The notes under the pieces were generated by a model. It ran no database searches and had not been told where the DNA came from. It saw only the letters and a program-made list of their open reading frames with translations. DNA of 64,000 nt, from NCBI GenBank assembly GCA_014529385.2, contig CM043966.1:99462087-99526086 (forward strand). Direction: 5' to 3'. Shown here one piece after another: positions 26,591 through 40,487 of this stretch. Numbering within the stretch: position 1 is the first letter of the stretch; each line of letters opens with the position of its first letter. A program made the translations under genes and the position numbers. This stretch comes from Adiantum capillus-veneris (lineage: Eukaryota > Streptophyta > Polypodiopsida > Polypodiales > Pteridaceae).

Positions 26591-28062
26591 ATGGCAAGTG
26601 TTTCTTTCCCCACGTTCAGTGGAAAGAAGGGAGAAGACGTCACCAGCGACTTTCTGGATGATTTTGACATTGCTTGTGTGGTTTTCAACAAGGATGACGA
26701 CGCCTCACGGCTTCGAATTTTTCCTCTACTGGTAAAAGTAGAGGCCAAGTCTTGGTACAATGATTTGCTCCAAGCTACCAAAAATGCATGGGATGTGTTA
26801 CATGCTGCCTTTGTGAAGAGGTTTGGTGCACAACCTCGGAGAAGCTATGGAAGCTGACGGAATTGAAGTAGGGAGGTCTGTTAGAGTATGCCACCTATGA
26901 GTCCAAGTTTGTGGATTTGTGGGAGAGATGGGTTGCCTCACTGGAGGAAGGTGAAGGAGCGCCTAATTTCCTAAAGAAGGACCGTTTCATTGCTGGCCTG
27001 TGGTCGTCGCTTAAGGAGAAGGTGAAGGGAAGGTTTCCTGCAACATATGAGTTGGTAGTAGACGTAGCCCGCCTTAAAGACAAGAAGCTGCACATGCAAG
27101 CAAGAGTCAACGAGTCAGAGGAATCAAACTCAGTCCGACTAACCCCAGTGACTGCAATAGCCGTTCATAGAGCCCAACCACAAGAGGCATCAAAAGAGCA
27201 GCAAGACCTGTTGAGTCGCATCACTACCCAACTCGAGAGTTTATCCGTGCATATGGTGCAGCAAGGGCATGCACCTCTCAAAAATCCAGAACAAGGAAGA
27301 GGACAACAAAGGAAAAACCAAGAGTACCACTGCTATAATTGCGGGGAATACGGCCATGGTATGTACTACTGCCCACATCCAAGGAGGCAGAATTTCAATA
27401 GAGGAGGGAGAAATAATCAAATCTCTCCACCAAGGGCAAGACCACCACCACCCAGGCAACCAGGGCCGATTCCACCGGTCCAGATCCTTGGACCACCTGT
27501 ACAACAACACACCACCTCTTATTCCACCACTACCTCCACCACACCTGCCGTAAACCAAGCGGTGAGTGTTATTAGCTTGGAAGCTAAAGGGAAGGCAAAG
27601 GTAGAAGAACTAGTTCGAGAGAAGCACAAAGGGAAAGAAAAAGTAGAAGAAGTGGATGCTATGGGAGTGAAGCGTGCCAGGCACGAAGAAGCCTCTCAAA
27701 AGGAAGAGAAAATGAAAGGGAAAGCTGAGTCTAGCAAGCAAGCAACTAAACCGCGATGGAAGATAGACATCGCGGATTTCTCACTAGGTGAGTATGCTAA
27801 ACCCTATGACTTAGATCAGGATGTGTTGATGCAGGGCCCGAGGATAACTTGGCCCCAATTACTCCACCTTGCACCAAGAATGAGGAGGCAATGGACAAAG
27901 ATGGTGAGTACAAGGAAATCAAGACCAAGGATAGCTGGGGCTATCTTTGGGAGGGATCTCGATGACATCCTACCAACTATGGATGCCCACATCAAGGGGC
28001 AACGAATCTCAAACGTCTACATAGATGGTGGCGTGCAAATATGCCTCATGAGGGAAAAATGA
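26591..28062 (+). pseudogene. E1 gag (capsid and nucleocapsid)
   Basis: The frame 26591-26857 begins MASVSFPTFSGKKGED and carries the capsid N-terminal pattern F-x-G, LRIFPLLVKVEAKSWYNDL and FVKRFG. A frameshift and a stop (near 26857-26910) lead into 26911-28062, which continues ESKFVDLWERWVASL and IAGLWSSLKEKVKGRFP and then has one CCHC zinc knuckle, CYNCGEYGHGMYYC. A Pro-rich stretch and a Lys/Glu-rich stretch follow. The C-terminal end already holds the protease active-site strand. Gag packages element RNA in the cytoplasm. Confidence 0.9.
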
Positions 28063-28330
28063 TGCACCATCTAGGCCTAGAGGTGAGTAGGCCGGCACCC
28101 TGTCGAGCTAAAATGGCAAAAACATAAGAGTGAAATGCGTAGGCATTGTGAATGCGGTCAAAGTAAAAGCATTCAATACAGAAGTGGAGGTAGAAATTTT
28201 TGTCATGCCACACAAAGGGGAGGGCTACCCTATCATTCTTGGGAGACCCAGGCTCATGGCTATGGAAGCTAAGCAAGACTGGAGCACCGGAATGATTTAG
28301 ATGAAGGACCGTAAAGGGAAGTCCATATTC
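27970..28330 (+). pseudogene. E1 aspartic protease
   Basis: Active-site strand NVYIDGGVQICLM (Asp-Gly-Gly in place of Asp-Thr-Gly; this variant also occurs in the protease of E3). A stop at 28060 and a frame change follow. The LGL block, VEVEIFVMPHKG and YPIILGRPRLMAMEA (the Ile-Leu-Gly-Arg-Pro strand) then appear at about 28060-28260. Broken by at least one frameshift and two stops. Confidence 0.82.
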
Positions 28331-28446
28331 TACGACATGAGGACTGGGAAGCAACGCAACATGATCTTGGAGGCTTCCGAAGATGAGTCCACTAGCGACT
28401 ATTTGTCTACCTCAGGAGAACTGATGAGAGTGACTGTAGCATCAAA

Positions 28447-29450
28447 GTGATAGGGGTCATCCTTAAAGACCCAAAAAGATTGACACAATTTGAAGCACCC
28501 CCAACAAACCGAGAGGAACCATCAGGTACGCAATCCTTAGAGGATGCAAGTAAGTTACATCGGATGCTCTCAAATGAGTTAACCAATGAAGAGAGGAAGG
28601 AATATGTCTCCATGCTAGGTAACTTCACTACATTGTTCATTGATGGTTATGATAAGATCACAAGAATCACAGTAGTACAACACCACATAAAACTCAAGGA
28701 AGGAAGTAAACCCATAGTCCAAAAGCTCAGAAGACTTGGGGTAATCCAACAAGAGGCACTACTCAAAGAAGTGAGGAATTTTCCATAGGCAGGTTTCATC
28801 TACCGCGTCGAAGACTTAGAATGGGTCTCTCCAATAGTAGTCACACCAAAGAAGAATGGCAAGTGGAGAGTCTGTGTGGACTATAAACCTCTCAATGCAG
28901 CCACAAAGAGGGATCACTTTCCCCTCCCATTCCAAGATGAAATGCTCAATGAAGTGGCGGGTCATGAGTGCTACACACTATGTGATGGCTACTCAGGATA
29001 CTTCCAAATTAGAATTGCGGAAGAATACCAGAAGAAGACAACCTTCATCACACCTTGGGATGCTTTGCTTACAGAGTGATGCCTTTTGGCCTCACCAATG
29101 CTCCGGCCACATTTCAGCGCTATGTGACTTTTGTCTTCCAACCCTACTTTGGAACGTCAATACGGGTCTTCATAGATGGATTTTGCATCTATAGTTCACG
29201 CTCCCTCCATTTGAGCAAAGTCTATGATGGCCTGACTAGACTATAAACCTTGGGTGGCCAGCTCAACGTGGATAAGTGTCACATTGGTGAAAGGAAGGTC
29301 ACTCTCCTTGGCCATGTAATTTCAGCAAAAGGGATTGAGGCTGACCCTAGCAAGATCCAAGCTTTGGTATCTTTGTCATCACCCACCACAGCTAAGTAGT
29401 TGGTTTCTTTCCTTTAGAAGGTAAGATACTTAAGCAGGTTCATTCACTTT
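28447..29450 (+). pseudogene. E1 reverse transcriptase
   Basis: Fingers: KLRRLGVIQQEAL, stop, AGFIYRV, WVSPIVVTPKKNGKWRVC. Palm: VDYKPLNAATKRDHFPLPF, CDGYSGYFQI, KTTFITPWD, then in a new frame YRVMPFGLTNAPATFQR. The catalytic box at 29169-29180 reads F-I-D-G where F/Y-x-D-D is required, so the second metal-binding Asp is lost. Connection: LLGHVISAKGIEADPSKI and VRYLSRF. Several stops break it further (28786, 29245, 29396). Confidence 0.92.
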
Positions 29451-29459
29451 CTATCTCAA

Positions 29460-30539
29460 GTGGTTCTCCCTCTACAACAAGTCACCCAGAGGGATGTCTT
29501 CTCATGGAGTGAAGAAAATGAGCAGCAATTTACTGAGGTGAAGCAAATCCTAGCCACGCTTCCCACCATTTCACCCCCCAAGTGGGACGAGCCATTTTAT
29601 GTGAACCCCAGTGTAGGAAGTGATACACTTGGAGTCGTATTAATGCAAAAGGACCCCCAAACTTCCTTCATGCGTTCTATTTACTTCTCTAGTCGTGTCA
29701 TGACCCCATCAGAAAAGGGATTCACCGCAGTAGAACACATGGTTCTCGCACTAATGTTTGCTACCACAAAGTTCCGCTCCTATCTTCTACCTAGACCCTT
29801 TGTAGTTCTCACAATGGAGGAGGTCTTTCCGTATGTAATGCGACACATGGATGTCTCATCTAGGATCTCTAAATGGTTCGTTAGATTACAAGAGTTTGAC
29901 TACACCATGCAGGTAGAAAACTCCACCAGGGTTAGTTTAGCGGGTATTCTTACTCATCGCCACTATGAGAAGAACACGGAAGCAAAAGAAGAGATACCAA
30001 TGGTAGAAAGTCCTAAGCTAGAAAGAGCTCACTCTCTTTTCTTTGACGGAGCATACAAAAAAACAGTGGACCAGTCTGCAACTGGCATAGTCATTTTCAA
30101 TGAGCAACAGGAAAGGGTATTCTCCATCGGGCAGCTATTACACTCCCACTCCAACAATGAAGTAGAGTATGCAGATTTAATTCTTGGGTTAGAACAGTGT
30201 ATTTCACAAGGAATTCAACGCCTAAATGTGTTTGGTGATGCTTTGATTTTGGTAAAGCAGATAAACGGCACTTGGGTTTATAAAAATCAGGTTTTACTTG
30301 GTCAACTACACCAAGTTAAGGATCTTTTAAGGAAGTTTGAAGCAGTGCAATTATTTCATGTCCCCAAGACAGAAAATCATAAGGCGGATGCTCTAGCCAA
30401 GGAAAGAATACAAGACGTTCCCATAGGAGCAAAAAAATTGAAACTACCACTCTTTCAAGGTAGTGATTCTATGCCTGATATCATTAGGTTTCTAGATAGA
30501 GGAGAATGTCCGGAAGGGTACACTAAAGGCCAGGAATAG
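29460..30539 (+). CDS. E1 RNase H (degenerate) plus second, archaeal-type RNase H
   Basis: A single open frame of 359 codons. Residues about 10-130 are the retroviral-type RNase H that normally follows RT (FSWSEENEQQF at the N-terminus, YVNPSVGSDTLGVVL, TAVEHMVLALMFATTKFRSY), but the first catalytic Asp is Asn (YVNPS) and the third Asp motif is lost (TMEEVF). Residues about 180-300 form a second RNase H fold with all four expected acidic positions: D186 (FFDGAY), E214/E216 (NNEVEY), D240 (VFGDAL) and D290 (NHKADALA). A dead first domain plus an intact archaeal-like second domain is the known hallmark of Tat-lineage gypsy elements. This is the best preserved pol frame of E1. Confidence 0.88.
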   Translation: MVLPLQQVTQRDVFSWSEENEQQFTEVKQILATLPTISPPKWDEPFYVNPSVGSDTLGVVLMQKDPQTSFMRSIYFSSRVMTPSEKGFTAVEHMVLALMFATTKFRSYLLPRPFVVLTMEEVFPYVMRHMDVSSRISKWFVRLQEFDYTMQVENSTRVSLAGILTHRHYEKNTEAKEEIPMVESPKLERAHSLFFDGAYKKTVDQSATGIVIFNEQQERVFSIGQLLHSHSNNEVEYADLILGLEQCISQGIQRLNVFGDALILVKQINGTWVYKNQVLLGQLHQVKDLLRKFEAVQLFHVPKTENHKADALAKERIQDVPIGAKKLKLPLFQGSDSMPDIIRFLDRGECPEGYTKGQE

Positions 30540-31641
30540 TGGCTGGTAAGGAAGGCTACGAGATACCGCCTTGTAAACGACCACTTGTATTGTAAGGGCA
30601 AGGATCAGATTCTCAGGCGAGTGCCAACCTCCAGTGAGATCACAGAGGTAATTTCAAGTTGCCATGATGGCATCTGTGGAGGTCATTTTGCTTTAGATAT
30701 CACCAGTGAGAAGATTCTACAGGCAGGATACCCTTGGCCTAGTCTAAATAGGGATGTACATCATTGGTGTAAAACATGCAAGGCTTGTCAAGTGGCCAGT
30801 GATCGCACACTAACCTATGAGCCATAGACTCCTATCATCTCATATGGTCCGTTTGAGAAGTGGGGAATAGATGCAATCGATCCTCTACCAAGGGCCCAAT
30901 CAGATAAACTGTACATTATAGTGGGTGTAGACTACATGACCCAATGGATGGAAGCAACAGCCACCACCCGCATCACATCCCAAGAGGTAGCAAAGTTCAT
31001 ATTTGAGCACATATATTGCCGTTTTGGCACTCCTCTTTGAGATAATATCAGATAGGGGACTAGGTTTCAGAGGCGACCTGGTAGGAGAGCTGATGAAAAA
31101 TTCAGGCATCACATTCCAAACATCATTAGGTTTCACCCCTTTCCATCTAGTTTATGGAAAGGAGGCAGTCCTACCTATTGAGGTACAGATAGCCAGCTTA
31201 CGAGTCATGGCTAGCCAAATACAGCGCCCAATTTTAAATCTCCGCAACCACATCCTGGATCTGGAAAGGTTCCAACTAGATAGGAAAGAAACAATCAATC
31301 ACTATGCAGTGTAGGCAGAACGATGCCGGCTCACCTTAAATCAAGGGCTTAAGGAGAAGGGCCTGGAAAAGGGCATGTTGATGTTGAGATACGACAACAT
31401 ATTTGACACCAGGAAGGACAAGAAATTTCAACCCCGGTGGGAAGGACCATTCATTGTAAAAAAGCGCTATGACAACAACAACTATAAGCTGATGGAAGCA
31501 GATGGGAGAATTCACAAGACTCGAGTCAATGGATGGAGGCTAAAAAGCTATTTTCTTAGGTTTGATCCAAAGTTCATGCTAGATATTCCAGAAGAGGGAG
31601 AATTCTCCAACTCCACAACTAAAGATTCAGAGGTAGGCTAG
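30540..31641 (+). pseudogene. E1 integrase with internal deletion of the third catalytic residue
   Basis: HHCC finger: HDGICGGH and CKTCKAC (30585-30827). First Asp: WGIDAIDPLP. Core strands: YIIVGVDYMTQWMEA and, after a frameshift, EIISDRGLGFRGDLV with the second Asp. Directly after GITFQTS the sequence jumps to LGFTPFHLVYGKEAVLPIEV. The roughly 60 residues that should lie between, including the catalytic Glu (N-G-x-x-E), are missing, so there is a deletion at about 31128. The C-terminal part (31375-31641) has FQPRWEGPFIVKKRYDNNNY and ends 80 bp before the polypurine tract. Inactive. Confidence 0.9.
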
Positions 31642-31719
31642 AAGCATGAATGCCTCTAGCCATATGGGAGGGCTAATGATGGCCGGTTTTTGAAACTGCA
31701 ACCGCGAGAACCATACCCT

Positions 31720-31732
31720 AAGAAGGGGAGAG
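31720..31732 (+). promoter_or_regulatory. E1 polypurine tract
   Basis: AAGAAGGGGAGAG ends where LTR homology begins (CATATAACCAAAG at 31733). The position and purine run fit the plus-strand primer. Confidence 0.7.
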
Positions 31733-34350
<2,618 letters not shown>

Positions 34351-34641
34351 ATGCTCTCTAATCTTGGGAGTCACAACAAGATCAAAGATTTGGAGCATCT
34401 CATCTTCTGGCACACGATGCAACTACTCCATCTCCTTTACATTACCACGAAGATACTTTGTCACATATTTCCCATTAAACCGATAAATTTTGTGCACCAT
34501 TGCTTGAATAGATTTGGTTGCTGACACTTCTTGTCTTTCTATAGCATGTTGTTGTTGCGTAAACAAGGCAAATGCTTGAAACATTTTCTTTGTAGCACGA
34601 TCAAAACGCATACCTTGCTGCTGCGGATGATGGTCACCCAT
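34351..34641 (-). pseudogene. E0 gag, N-terminal part
   Basis: Minus-strand ATG at 34641 (MGDHHPQQQGMRFD), then KKMFQAFALFTQQQHA, KIYRFNGKYVTKYL, an in-frame TAG, and EMLQIFDLVVTPKIREH up to the E1 insertion point. The frame continues at 22685 (GRNREEFKLAM). Capsid N-terminus of E0 by position and context. Confidence 0.8.
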
Positions 34642-34685
34642 GGTTGAAGTAGCTTGTAGATCCCCACTAACTCACCTTGACAAAC

Positions 34686-34703
34686 TTTGCATCGGGTTCA
34701 CCA
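34686..34703 (-). promoter_or_regulatory. Candidate primer binding site of E0
   Basis: Minus strand TGGTGAACCCGATGC, seven bases inside the LTR end at 34711 and 45-60 bases before the gag ATG. Position fits a tRNA primer site; tRNA not identified. Confidence 0.5.
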
Positions 34704-34881
34704 AAAAATGTGTCAAAGAGTTGGCTGTCTTGCCAGGACTGCATCGGGCCTCTAGCTGTGAGGGTTTGTGGGGAGACTGTGAAGGCTTTCACTTGGGCAA
34801 GCTTAGTGTTTGTAGCAAATACATTGTGTGTAGCCCTTGGAATCTTACACGCAGACACACACATACGCAGACGTGAAACCC

Positions 34882-35094
34882 TCAAAACAAAACAAAGATG
34901 AAAACATCAAGGTTTTGATTGTATCTAATCAAAGGTAAGATGAAAGGGTTCACTGATGCATTTATAGCAGCAAGTCGTTGTGCTCCAAATAGACTGCGAA
35001 TGGTTCTTTGAAACTATAACTTAGTGCTTACAAAGATGTAGATGTTTTGCCGAGTGATAGGAGTGAGCTGTGTGTACAAGTCTTCTTGTTTCAT
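34882..35094 (-). CDS. Leader ORF family, module 2 copy in the E0 5' LTR (one stop)
   Basis: Same ORF as 16426-16638: MKQEDLYTQLTPITRQN start, FGAQRLAAINASVNPFILPL, LDVFIFVLF end. Here the LIRY Tyr is present but a TAG replaces the Gln of KLQFQR, the opposite of the 3' LTR copy. The two stops are therefore independent later mutations of a formerly open frame. Confidence 0.55.
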
Positions 35095-35121
35095 AGTAAT
35101 ATTAAGAAAGCAAGACTCAAC

Positions 35122-35341
35122 CCCTAGAGGAGAATAAATATGTGCACATCGAAAGAATTAGAGTAGTCTAGTAGTGGCAAAATAAGAGGACGTGGAGAAA
35201 GAAGAATTTATCTAGTCTTTCCGGCCCAAAGAGTAACACAATTCTCTGTTGGAAGTGGATTTTACGGCTAATAAAAACGTTAATCCTAATATTTTGCACA
35301 AAGTGAAAGGGTTGAAAGGTTACACCATTGGGATTATTCAT
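35122..35341 (-). pseudogene. Leader ORF family, module 1 copy, frameshifted
   Basis: Begins MNNPNGVTFQPFHFVQNIRI and keeps LLFGPERL, then an indel in GAAGAATTTATCTAG shifts the frame before the ILPL block. The copies at 16668-16886 and 38420-38638 are intact. Confidence 0.6.
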
Positions 35342-35865
35342 CTAAGAAAGTTTAGAAAGCAGTCAAACAATGAATGAAAGAGATAAGAGAGACAACCAAC
35401 ACACAAATACCCACACAAGCTCAAGCCAAGAAGTGAAGCTCACCTAAAGACTTTGTGGTCTTGTAGCCAACTTGATGAAGTAGAAGATGAGTAGTAGTAC
35501 CCAACACCGTTTTCGAGCCACCAACAATGCATCTTTATTGATGGAAGAAGGTTACATAGAGTGTATGAGTATTACAAGTGAGTAGATAGAAGCCTTGAGA
35601 CATGAAGTAGCAAGCACAAGATTTGTTGGGCTGAAAATGAGAGAAGTTTCACTCAAGGAGATGGCTAGGAGGTTGGATGACGGCTTGATAGAGTGGCTTG
35701 CTTATGGGGATTGCTTGAGCGCTTGATTGCTTGATGCCCAAGTGAGGGGCAAGAGGCTCTATTTATAGGTGAAGTTGCCCCTTGAAGAAGATATTTGCTT
35801 AAAAATATCCAAGGGATTTGTGTGACAAGTGTCTATCTTTTCAGAATATCTTGAAATGATCTTCA

Positions 35866-36499
35866 AAGTTTCTAGATCTTTCTCTTCTAGAGGTTCTTCT
35901 AGATCTTTCTCTTCTAGAGGTTCTTCTAGATCTTTCTCCAAATATCTTCTCCTTGCCACCACATGTCAAGGGTTAAGCTTCCAAGAGTTGTTGAGCTATG
36001 CTGGGAACATGTGCATAAAGTATCTTCATAAAAAAATGAGAGAAAGCTTGGCTTACATCATGGATGACATCAAACAAACTCCTGACCACTTTTCTAAGGG
36101 ATTTTTCTAGGTCCATAATCACTCCAAAGTGGACCTACTATGTGAAGAATGACACCTCATGGGGTATACCATGACTAAGGCCACTTTTGGCCATGCTACA
36201 CATGTCATATACCACCTAGGATTCCTAGTAGATAGGAGGTATATTTTATAGGCTCATTTTATCATGGCTCTAAGAAGAGGTTCACAAAGAAGCCCGGGAT
36301 CATAGGACAAAGCCCATTCCCAACAAGAGTGACACATCAGACTTCGACTAGATTTTTGCATGCTAAATAGAAAATGCATATACTTATGCACACTTAAGCA
36401 ATACACATAAAATTCATAATATTGTAGGGCTTAGCATCCGTTCCCACTATGCACATGCCATGACACAACAAACGTGCATATAGAACATATGCTCAATAC
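35866..36499. other. Unassigned segment between E0 LTR and E2 integrase
   Basis: Present in both duplication units (also 39165-39771). It holds a 27-bp minisatellite (TCTAGATCTTTCTCTTCTAG core) and otherwise no motif. It may be a further part of an LTR or of E2 rearranged at insertion. Confidence 0.4.
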
Positions 36500-37140
36500 A
36501 TTATAGTGGCCACGGATTATTTGACCAAATGGGTTGAGGCTAAGGCAACACAAAAAAATGATGCCAAAACCACCACACAATACTTATGGAGAATATTTTC
36601 ACACAGTATGGCCTTTTGATTGAAATTGTGAGTGATCGAGACACTCATTTCCTCAATGACAAGATTGATTATCTACTGTATGAATTTATGGTGCTTCATT
36701 CTAAGTCAGCTCCATACCACCCTCAAGCCAACGGACAAGCCAAGAGCACCAACAAAGTATTGTGCACAATGCTCACGAATATTATCAATGAATCTAGAAC
36801 GGATTTGAAACAGAAGTAACATTCAACCTTATGTGCATATCAAGTAGCATATAAAATGCCACAAAAAACAACACCTTTCAACTTAGTATTTGGGATAAAT
36901 ACAATACTGCCAATTGAGTTCTTGATTCCTACACTACACGTAGTGCAAGACTTGGAATGGACTGGACCACCGAATGTAATTAGACGAGGCATGGTTGTAG
37001 CTATGGATGCGCAAAAATGACGAATGAAACAAATCCATGGCCAACATGTAAAAAACAAAGAATTACAAAATGGTGACTACATTTCAGTCTACACCCTTAA
37101 TCAACATTCCAAAAACTTAAAAAGCAGGATAACGGTCCAT
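36500..37140 (+). pseudogene. E2 integrase core, copy 1
   Basis: Begins YIIVATDYLTKWVEAKATQK, frameshift, then ENIFTQYGLLIEIVSDRDTH (second catalytic Asp in SDRD), YHPQANGQAKSTNK (Lys where the catalytic Glu of the NGQAES motif is expected), stop, CAYQVAYKMPQKTTPFNLVF, LPIEFLIPTL and a C-terminal QNGDYISVYTLNQHS. The first half of this integrase is at 15699-16258. About ten residues that normally lie between IDFVGPI and YIIVATDY are missing at the junction. The Glu to Lys change alone would inactivate it. Confidence 0.88.
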
Positions 37141-37199
37141 TTGTGATCAATGTGACATATCACCAAGTGGATTTGTCTAACTTGCAGCATTAGAGAGAC

Positions 37200-38049
37200 A
37201 TGGGATGTCTAACTGGATAAATAGATGTAGGTTGAAAAAGTATCAACAACCTCTCACCATAGACATGCTAGAAAAGATACATTTAGCTAAGGAGAGACAA
37301 AACAAAGTTCAAGCAATCAGAGATCAAGCACAGGAGGAAGCGAAATGACGGAGTTTAAATCAAAAGGAAAAACATAAAACACCACCTCCTATTGTAGCAA
37401 TTCAAGTCAAGCAAACTTGGTTAGGCGATATGGATGTTTGGATTAATGTCCAGCTAGCCGATGGAATGATCAAAAGCGAACTTATGGGCATTGGAGCACG
37501 TGTCAATGCTATGCAATATTCATCCTACTTGAAATTATTAGAGTCCATGTTGAAACAACCTAGATTGAACTCAAAGTCGCGGCCAACAAGGAAACCATGG
37601 TTAGTTTGGGACAAGCCAATGTCTTAATTAACATAAATGGCAACCATTTCCCACATTAGTTCCACATTATGGCCGATACAAAACTAAATGAGTGAATTAT
37701 TTTGGGAGTTTTGTGGATGCCCACTTACAAGGCTGTTCCACATTGGAAAGATGACACAATGCATTCTTATCTCAAGGATAAGCTTTATGTTACACCATTC
37801 ATGCAAACAGGTCACATTTGGGATGAACAGAAGCATTCAAACAACTATGACACAAGGGAAGAGCTACTTGCATCCCAGGTCACATCTAGGATGAACAGAA
37901 GCATTCAAACAACTATGACACAAGGGAAGAGCTACTTGCATCGACACCATAAATACCTGCAAGTAATCACAAAAGAAAAATTACCAAAGTTTGTTGTCAT
38001 GCCAAGGGTAGGACTTTACGAGGGCACGGCCCTGGCCAAGGGCCGATAG
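37200..38049 (+). pseudogene. E2 post-integrase retropepsin-like region, copy 1
   Basis: Downstream of integrase, frames at 37430-37627 and 37702-38049 with linking sequence read as a retropepsin fold: strand VWINVQLADG, active-site-like ELMGIGARVNAMQYS (Gly-Ile-Gly-Ala where Asp-Thr-Gly-Ala is expected), then a strand with NVLININGNHFP, FHIMADTKLNE and IILGVLWMPTYKAVPHW, comparable to the I-L-G-x-x-W strand of LTR-element proteases. The Asp is lost in both copies of the duplication, and stops break it. A protease after integrase is unusual; E3 shows the same order. Confidence 0.6.
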
Positions 38050-38090
38050 ATACACATGCAGTACAGGGGATATATATAGGAGGGCCAAGG

Positions 38091-38162
38091 GCCTATATAT
38101 AGGTATGGTTGGGTGGTTATTGGCATGTCTATCTCCCTATGTCCTTTCACTGGTATTGGAGC
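38091..38162 (+). promoter_or_regulatory. E2 LTR end and primer site, copy 1
   Basis: CCTATATATAGG TATA-like palindrome at about 38091-38102, then CCTTTCAC and TGGTATTGGAGC at 38151, a mutated version of the site at 41445. Confidence 0.55.
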
Positions 38163-38263
38163 TCAGGGGGGAGGTGAGAGCTATGGAGGAAGGGGAAGGA
38201 CTCTCTCTCTTTTGATCTCTCTCTCTCTCTCTCAATTGCAGCATGAGGCAGGGCCTCCCTCTC

Positions 38264-39164
38264 TCGCAAGTTGTTGTGCTCCAAATAGACTGCAAATGGT
38301 TCTTTGAAAATTTAAGTTAGTGCTTACAAAGATGTAGACGTTTTGCCTAGTGATAGGAGTGAGTTGTGTGTACAAGTCTTCTTTGTTCATAGTAATATTA
38401 AGAAAGCAAGACTCAACCCCTAGAGGAGAATAAATATGTGCACATCGAAAGAATTAGAGTAGTCTAGTAGTGGCAAAATAAGAGGATGTGGAGAAAGAAT
38501 AATTTCTCGCAGTCTCTCCGGCCCAAAGAGTAACACAATTCTCTGTTGGAAGTGAATTTTATGGCTAATACAAACATTAATCCTAATATTTTGCACAAAG
38601 TGAAAGGGTTGAAAGGTTACACCATTGGGATTATTCATGTAAGAAAGTTTAGAAAGCAGTCAAACAATGAATGAAAGAGATAAGAGAGACAACCAACACA
38701 CAAAGACCCACACAAGCTCAAGCCAAAGAAGTGAAGCACACCTCAAGACTTTGTGGTCTTGTAGCCAACTTGATGAAGTAGAAGATGAGTAGTAGTACCC
38801 AACACCATTTGCGAGCCACCAAAAATGCGTCTTTATTGATGAAAGAAGGTTACATAGAGTGTATGAGTATTACAAGTGAGGAGATAGAAGGCTTGAGACA
38901 TGAAGTAGAAAGCTCAAGATGTGTTGGGCTGAAATTGAGAGAAAGTTTCACTCAAGGAGATGGCTAGGAGGTTGGGTGATGACTTGATAGAGTGGCTTGA
39001 TTATGGGGATTGCTTGAGTGCTTGATTGCTTGATGCCCAAGTGAGGCGCAAGAGGCTCTATTTATAGGTGAAGTTGCCCCTTGAAGAAGATATTTGCTTA
39101 AAAATATCCAAGGGATTTGTGTGACAAGTGTCTATCTTTCCAGAATATCTTGAAATAATCTTCA
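38264..39164 (-). repeat. Partial E0 LTR at the start of duplication unit 2
   Basis: Starts inside the LTR (GCAAGTTGTTGTGCTCC) and lacks the first about 260 bp. It retains the TATA box (39066-39059, minus) and AATAAA signal. Confidence 0.88.
38420..38638 (-). CDS. Leader ORF family, module 1 copy (intact, 72 codons)
   Basis: Almost identical to 16668-16886 (differences such as QAFHF/QPFHF, QRVV/QRIV, SPRP/SPHP are conservative or neutral). Open from ATG to the conserved stop after IFILL. Two of three module 1 copies are thus still open. Confidence 0.6.
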   Translation of the reverse strand: MNNPNGVTFQPFHFVQNIRINVCISHKIHFQQRIVLLFGPERLREIILSPHPLILPLLDYSNSFDVHIFILL

Positions 39165-39771
39165 AAGTTTCTAGATCTTTCTCTTCTAGAGGTTCTTCTA
39201 GATCTTTCTCCAAATATCTTCTCCTTGCCACCACATGTCAAGGGTTAAGCTTCCAAGAGTTGTTGAGCTATGCTGGGAACATGTGCAGAAAGTATCTTCA
39301 TAAAAAAATGAGAGAAAGCTTGGCTTACATCATGGATGACATCAAACAAACTCCTAACCACTTTTCTAAGGGATTTTTCTAGGTCCATAATCACTCCAAA
39401 GTGGACCTACTATGTGAAGAATGACACCTCATGGGGTATACTATGACTAAGGCCACTTTTGGCCATGCTACACATGTCATATACCACCTAGGATGCCTAG
39501 TAGATAGGAGGTATATTTTATAGGCTCATTTTATCATGGCTCTAAGAAGAGGTTCACAAAGAATCCGGGGATCATAGGACAAAGCCCATTCCCAACAAGA
39601 GTGACACATCAGACTTCGACTAGCTTTTTGCATGCTAAATAGAAAATGCATATACTTATGCACACTTAAGGAATACACATAAAATTCATAATATTGTAGG
39701 GTTTAGCTTCCGTTCCCACTATGCACGTGCCATGACACAACAAACGTGCATATAGAACATATGCTCAATAC

Positions 39772-40470
39772 ATTATAGTGGCCACGGATTATTTGACCAA
39801 ATGGGTTGAGGCTAAGGCAACACAAAAAAATGATGCCAAAACCACCACACAATACTTATGGAGAATATTTTCACACAGTATGGCCTTTTGATTGAAATTG
39901 TGAGTGATCGAGACACTCATTTCCTCAATGACAAGATTGATTATCTACTGTATGAATTTATGGTGCTTCATTCTAAGTCAGCTCCATACCACCCTCAAGC
40001 CAACGGACAAGCCAAGAGCACCAACAAAGTATTGTGCACAATGCTCACGAATATTATCAATGAATCTAGAACGGATTTGAAACAGAAGTAACATTCAGCC
40101 TTATGTGCATATCAAGTAGCATATAAAATGCCACAAAAAACAACACCTTTCAACTTAGTATTTGGGATAAATACAATACTGCCAGTTGAGTTCTTGATTC
40201 CTACACTACACATAGTGCAAGACTTGGAATGGACTGGACCACCGAATGTAATTAGACGAGGCAAGTCTTGAATTGGTTGTAGCTGTGTATGCACAAAAAT
40301 GATGAATGAAACAAATCCATGGCCAACATGTGAAAAAAAAAGAATTACAAAAGGGTGACTACATTTCAGTCTACACCCTTAATCAACATTCCAAAAAACT
40401 TAAAAAGCAGGATAACGGTCCATTTGTGATCAATGTGACATATCACCAAGTGGATTTGTCTAACTTGCAT
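39772..40470 (+). pseudogene. E2 integrase core, copy 2
   Basis: Duplicate of 36500-37140 with the same frameshift after KTTTQYL, the same Glu to Lys change in NGQAKS and the same stop after TDLKQK. The shared defects show that they predate the duplication. Confidence 0.9.
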
Positions 40471-40487
40471 CATTAGAGGGACATGGG

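Larger units (their letters stand above)
34711..35865 (-). repeat. E0 5' LTR
   Basis: Matches the 3' LTR (16259-17425) over its length. Minus-strand TATAAATA at 35767-35760. Beyond 35865 the sequence no longer matches the 3' LTR, yet E2 integrase only resumes at about 36500, leaving about 0.63 kb unexplained. Confidence 0.85.

Noticed and set aside
35829-36110. 93-codon frame with SRSFSSRG repeats that looks like an SR protein
   Set aside because: It is produced by a 27-bp minisatellite next to the E0 LTR, and copy number differs between the two duplication units.
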